A DNA stretch of 64,000 nucleotides from Janthinobacterium sp. (GTDB taxonomy: Bacteria > Pseudomonadota > Gammaproteobacteria > Burkholderiales > Burkholderiaceae_D), in contig NZ_RFSK01000026.1 in assembly GCF_009923995.1 (NCBI RefSeq), forward strand, positions 1 through 64,000, read 5' to 3'. Shown in pieces: positions 62,194 through 64,000 of the stretch; position 1 is the stretch's first letter; the number at the start of each line of letters is the position of its first letter. The position numbers and the translations under genes were made by a program. The notes under the pieces are model-generated. The model searched no databases. It had not been told where the DNA came from and was given only the letters and a program-made list of their open reading frames with translations.

Positions 62194-62627
62194 TGCGTTT
62201 CCACCGCTTCGCTGCGTAGTCCGCTGGCCTTGTCGGCGATGGCCAGCTGGCAGCGGTTGTCGACGACCCTGGCGTCGAAGCGGTAGCGGGCACCGGGACG
62301 GAAATCCATGCGGAAGGTGTGGATCGACGTCTCGTTGCCGCCCGTGGCCAGGGTCATATTGCTCAGGCAACGCACCACCAGCCGGTGCGGGCCGGCGTCG
62401 AGGGCGATTTCAGGCAATTCTTGCGTCAGCTTGCTTTTGTCGATCAGCAAGATGTCGGCATGACAAATCCCCGGCGTGAGCAAGCCGCAAAAACTCAGCG
62501 GCGTTACAAAGCTTTCGATGACGGCGGGCGTGCCGGGACCGTGCGGCCCCGCATAGGGCGGCATGCTGCGGCAGGCTGGCAACAGCGCGGCGAGCAGGAC
62601 TATGGGTAGGAGTTTGCTGGCAGGCAT
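62190..62627 (-). CDS. Small lipoprotein of unknown function
   Basis: I do not recognise the family. ATG 62627 gives a 145-residue lipoprotein with lipobox LLPAC. The mature part contains four further cysteines (FCGLL, GICHAD, VRCLSN, NRCQL), suggesting two disulfides, and a beta-rich C-terminus (FRMDFRPGARYRFDARV). Longer in-frame starts lack a signal. It converges with the TonB receptor (stops overlap by four bases). Confidence 0.65.
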   Translation of the reverse strand: MPASKLLPIVLLAALLPACRSMPPYAGPHGPGTPAVIESFVTPLSFCGLLTPGICHADILLIDKSKLTQELPEIALDAGPHRLVVRCLSNMTLATGGNETSIHTFRMDFRPGARYRFDARVVDNRCQLAIADKASGLRSEAVETH

Positions 62628-62718
62628 AGAATCGGTGTGCTGGCGCGCGGCGGGCGCCGCACGGGCCAGGCTTGCCATTATCTATAACTTTTTCTCTGAT
62701 GCAACCTTTTTGTGGCGG

Positions 62719-63123
62719 CTAGTCTCCGGTGCCACACGCCTTGGCCTGGCGTTGATAGCGGTCCATCACCTCCTTGTCGCCGGGGGCTGGCGCTTGTCCG
62801 TCCCGCCTCGCCAGGGCGATGGCGTTGCGAAAATGCCATTCTGCCGCCTCGTCGCGGCAGGCGGCGCTGGCGGCGCGCCCGGCCAGGTCGTGCAGCCTGG
62901 CTTGCCACGCCGCGTCGCCATGGCCCAATTCGACATTCTTGGCCGCGGCCGCGTAGCTGCGCAGGGCTTGCGCCCAGTCGCCCTGGCTGGCCGCCTCGCG
63001 CCCGAACTGTTCCTGCTGTGCCGCCATGCGCAATTCCACCTGCGTGGAGCAGGCGCATAGCGCCACCACTACCAGGGCAAGGATGGCGCGGCGCGGCATG
63101 GTCGGGGGCGGCAGTGTGGACAT
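62719..63123 (-). CDS. Small helical lipoprotein of unknown function
   Basis: The 134-residue predicted lipoprotein (lipobox ALCAC) has TPR-like helices (EQFGREAASQGDWAQALRSYA; CRDEAAEWHFRNAIALARRDG in part). ATG 63123 is chosen since it opens the signal peptide; ATG eight codons later is possible. Function unknown. Its promoter region is shared with the divergent asparaginase gene. Confidence 0.65.
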   Translation of the reverse strand: MSTLPPPTMPRRAILALVVVALCACSTQVELRMAAQQEQFGREAASQGDWAQALRSYAAAAKNVELGHGDAAWQARLHDLAGRAASAACRDEAAEWHFRNAIALARRDGQAPAPGDKEVMDRYQRQAKACGTGD

Positions 63124-63202
63124 GACGCCACTGTAGCGCACGGGCAGGGGCGCACGTTTGCGCCGCCGCGGTGAAATGGGGAATTCCCGGGCATGGATGA
63201 CA

Positions 63203-63208
63203 TATAAT
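63203..63208 (+). promoter_or_regulatory. Possible -10 box for the asparaginase gene
   Basis: A consensus TATAAT lies at 63203-63208, 48 bases before the ansB start; the -35 region (about 63180) is poor. Confidence 0.35.
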
Positions 63209-63255
63209 TTGCACACGACTTTGTTATCTTTGACACATCACCGAATAGGAGCACC

Positions 63256-64000
63256 ATGTTTTCACGCAAATTCCATTCTTGTGCACAGTTGATGCTGGCC
63301 ACCTTGCTGATGGGCTTTATCGCTGCCGCGCCCGCGCGCGCGCAGCAGGCGGCCGTCAAATTGCCGAATGTGGTGATCCTGGCCACGGGCGGCACCATCG
63401 CCGGCAGCGGCGCCGACAGCACCACCACCGTGGGCTACACCTCGGCCACCGTGGGCGTGGAGCGCCTGATCGCGGCCGTGCCGGAGCTCAAGAAAGTGGC
63501 AAATGTGAAAGGCGAGCAAGTCTTCCAGATCGCCAGCGAAAGCATGGGCAATGAACACTGGCTGACCCTGGCCAAGCGCATCAACGTGCTGCTGGCTTCG
63601 CCTGACGTGGACGGTGTGGTCGTCACGCACGGCACGGACACCATCGAAGAGACGGCGTATTTCCTGAACCTGACCGTGAAAAGCCACAAGCCCGTCGTCG
63701 TCGTGGGCGCCATGCGCCCGTCGACGGCCATTTCGGCCGACGGTCCCATCAACCTGTACAACGCTGTGATGCTGGCGGGCAGCAAGGAAGCCGTGGGCAA
63801 GGGCGTGCTGGTGGCCTTGAACGACCAGATCAACGCCGCGCGCGAAGTCACCAAGACGAATACGTCCACCACGGATACCTTCAAGTCGCCGGAACTGGGC
63901 ATGCTGGGCTACATCCAGGGCAGCAAGGCGTTTTTCTACCGCCAGTCGACGCGCAAGCACACCCTGGAGTCGGAATTTGACATCAGCAAGCTCGATGCCC
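63256..64000 (+). CDS. ansB: Periplasmic L-asparaginase, type II (partial)
   Basis: The open frame runs off the window after 248 codons. It has a signal peptide (cut near ARAQQ, residue 30), the first active-site Thr in [13 protein letters not shown] and the second in [16 protein letters not shown], then the region [18 protein letters not shown]. This places it in the type II asparaginase/glutaminase-asparaginase family, which hydrolyses asparagine to aspartate and ammonia in the periplasm. AGGAG lies upstream of the ATG. The C-terminus lies outside the window. Confidence 0.92.
   Translation, partial: MFSRKFHSCAQLMLATLLMGFIAAAPARAQQAAVKLPNVVILATGGTIAGSGADSTTTVGYTSATVGVERLIAAVPELKKVANVKGEQVFQIASESMGNEHWLTLAKRINVLLASPDVDGVVVTHGTDTIEETAYFLNLTVKSHKPVVVVGAMRPSTAISADGPINLYNAVMLAGSKEAVGKGVLVALNDQINAAREVTKTNTSTTDTFKSPELGMLGYIQGSKAFFYRQSTRKHTLESEFDISKLDA

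Noticed and set aside
1..64000. CRISPR arrays, insertion sequences, prophage or integrase genes
   Set aside because: No spaced direct repeats, transposase, integrase or phage structural genes were seen on either strand.

Overview
The window looks like chromosomal DNA of a GC-rich betaproteobacterium, most likely Oxalobacteraceae (a Janthinobacterium/Massilia/Duganella type). This is inferred from gene order and protein character: rpoA-rplQ, ResB/CcsB system II cytochrome c maturation, ponA/pilMNOPQ/aroKB, and ispE-tRNA-Gln-prs-rplY-pth-ychF. There is no species-specific marker. The DNA is densely coding, with no IS element, prophage, CRISPR array or rRNA. About 52 protein genes and one tRNA are supported.

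Layout. 1-3.7 kb: rpoA, rplQ, dsbD. 3.7-11 kb: an envelope-stress module with a Spy-like chaperone divergent from an OmpR-type regulator and kinase, followed by an RND adaptor and pump. 11-13 kb: a TonB-like proline-rich protein and the ribosome GTPase engB. 13-19.1 kb: cytochrome c4, resB, ccsB, then the periplasmic methionine sulfoxide repair pair msrPQ. 19.1-22.2 kb: lptM, cyaY, ponA. 22.4-31.4 kb: a shortened type IV pilus assembly operon (pilM, pilN, a pilO-pilP fusion, a short pilQ), an Ig-like lipoprotein, an aroK-aroB fusion and a dNTPase. 31.5-39 kb: tetrathionate respiration, ttrBCA converging on ttrSR. 39-43 kb: mutY, a dynamin-like GTPase and mutM. 43-50.6 kb: a TPR protein, lolB, ispE, tRNA-Gln, prs, rplY, pth, ychF.

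50.7-62.2 kb is an iron acquisition locus. A perfect Fur-box palindrome precedes a FecI-type sigma factor and FecR anti-sigma. Then come a pair of exporter-type ABC half-transporters, two FecCD-type permeases, an ATPase, a siderophore-binding lipoprotein and a TonB receptor with an N-terminal signalling domain. A 39-bp sequence (35/39 identical) lies just upstream of both the ABC operon and the receptor gene. It is the best candidate for the promoter read by this sigma factor, so the locus looks like a complete cell-surface signalling circuit.

62.2-64 kb: two small lipoproteins and the start of a periplasmic L-asparaginase cut by the window end.

The most unusual points are the remodelled pilus operon (PilM without its central ATPase region, PilO fused to PilP, PilQ without AMIN domains), the paired sigma-type promoters, two structured intergenic elements (17290-17379 and 19724-19845), and terminator-like hairpins inside expected operons (around rpoA and in front of lolB). 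Domain calls come from reading motifs, not from searches.
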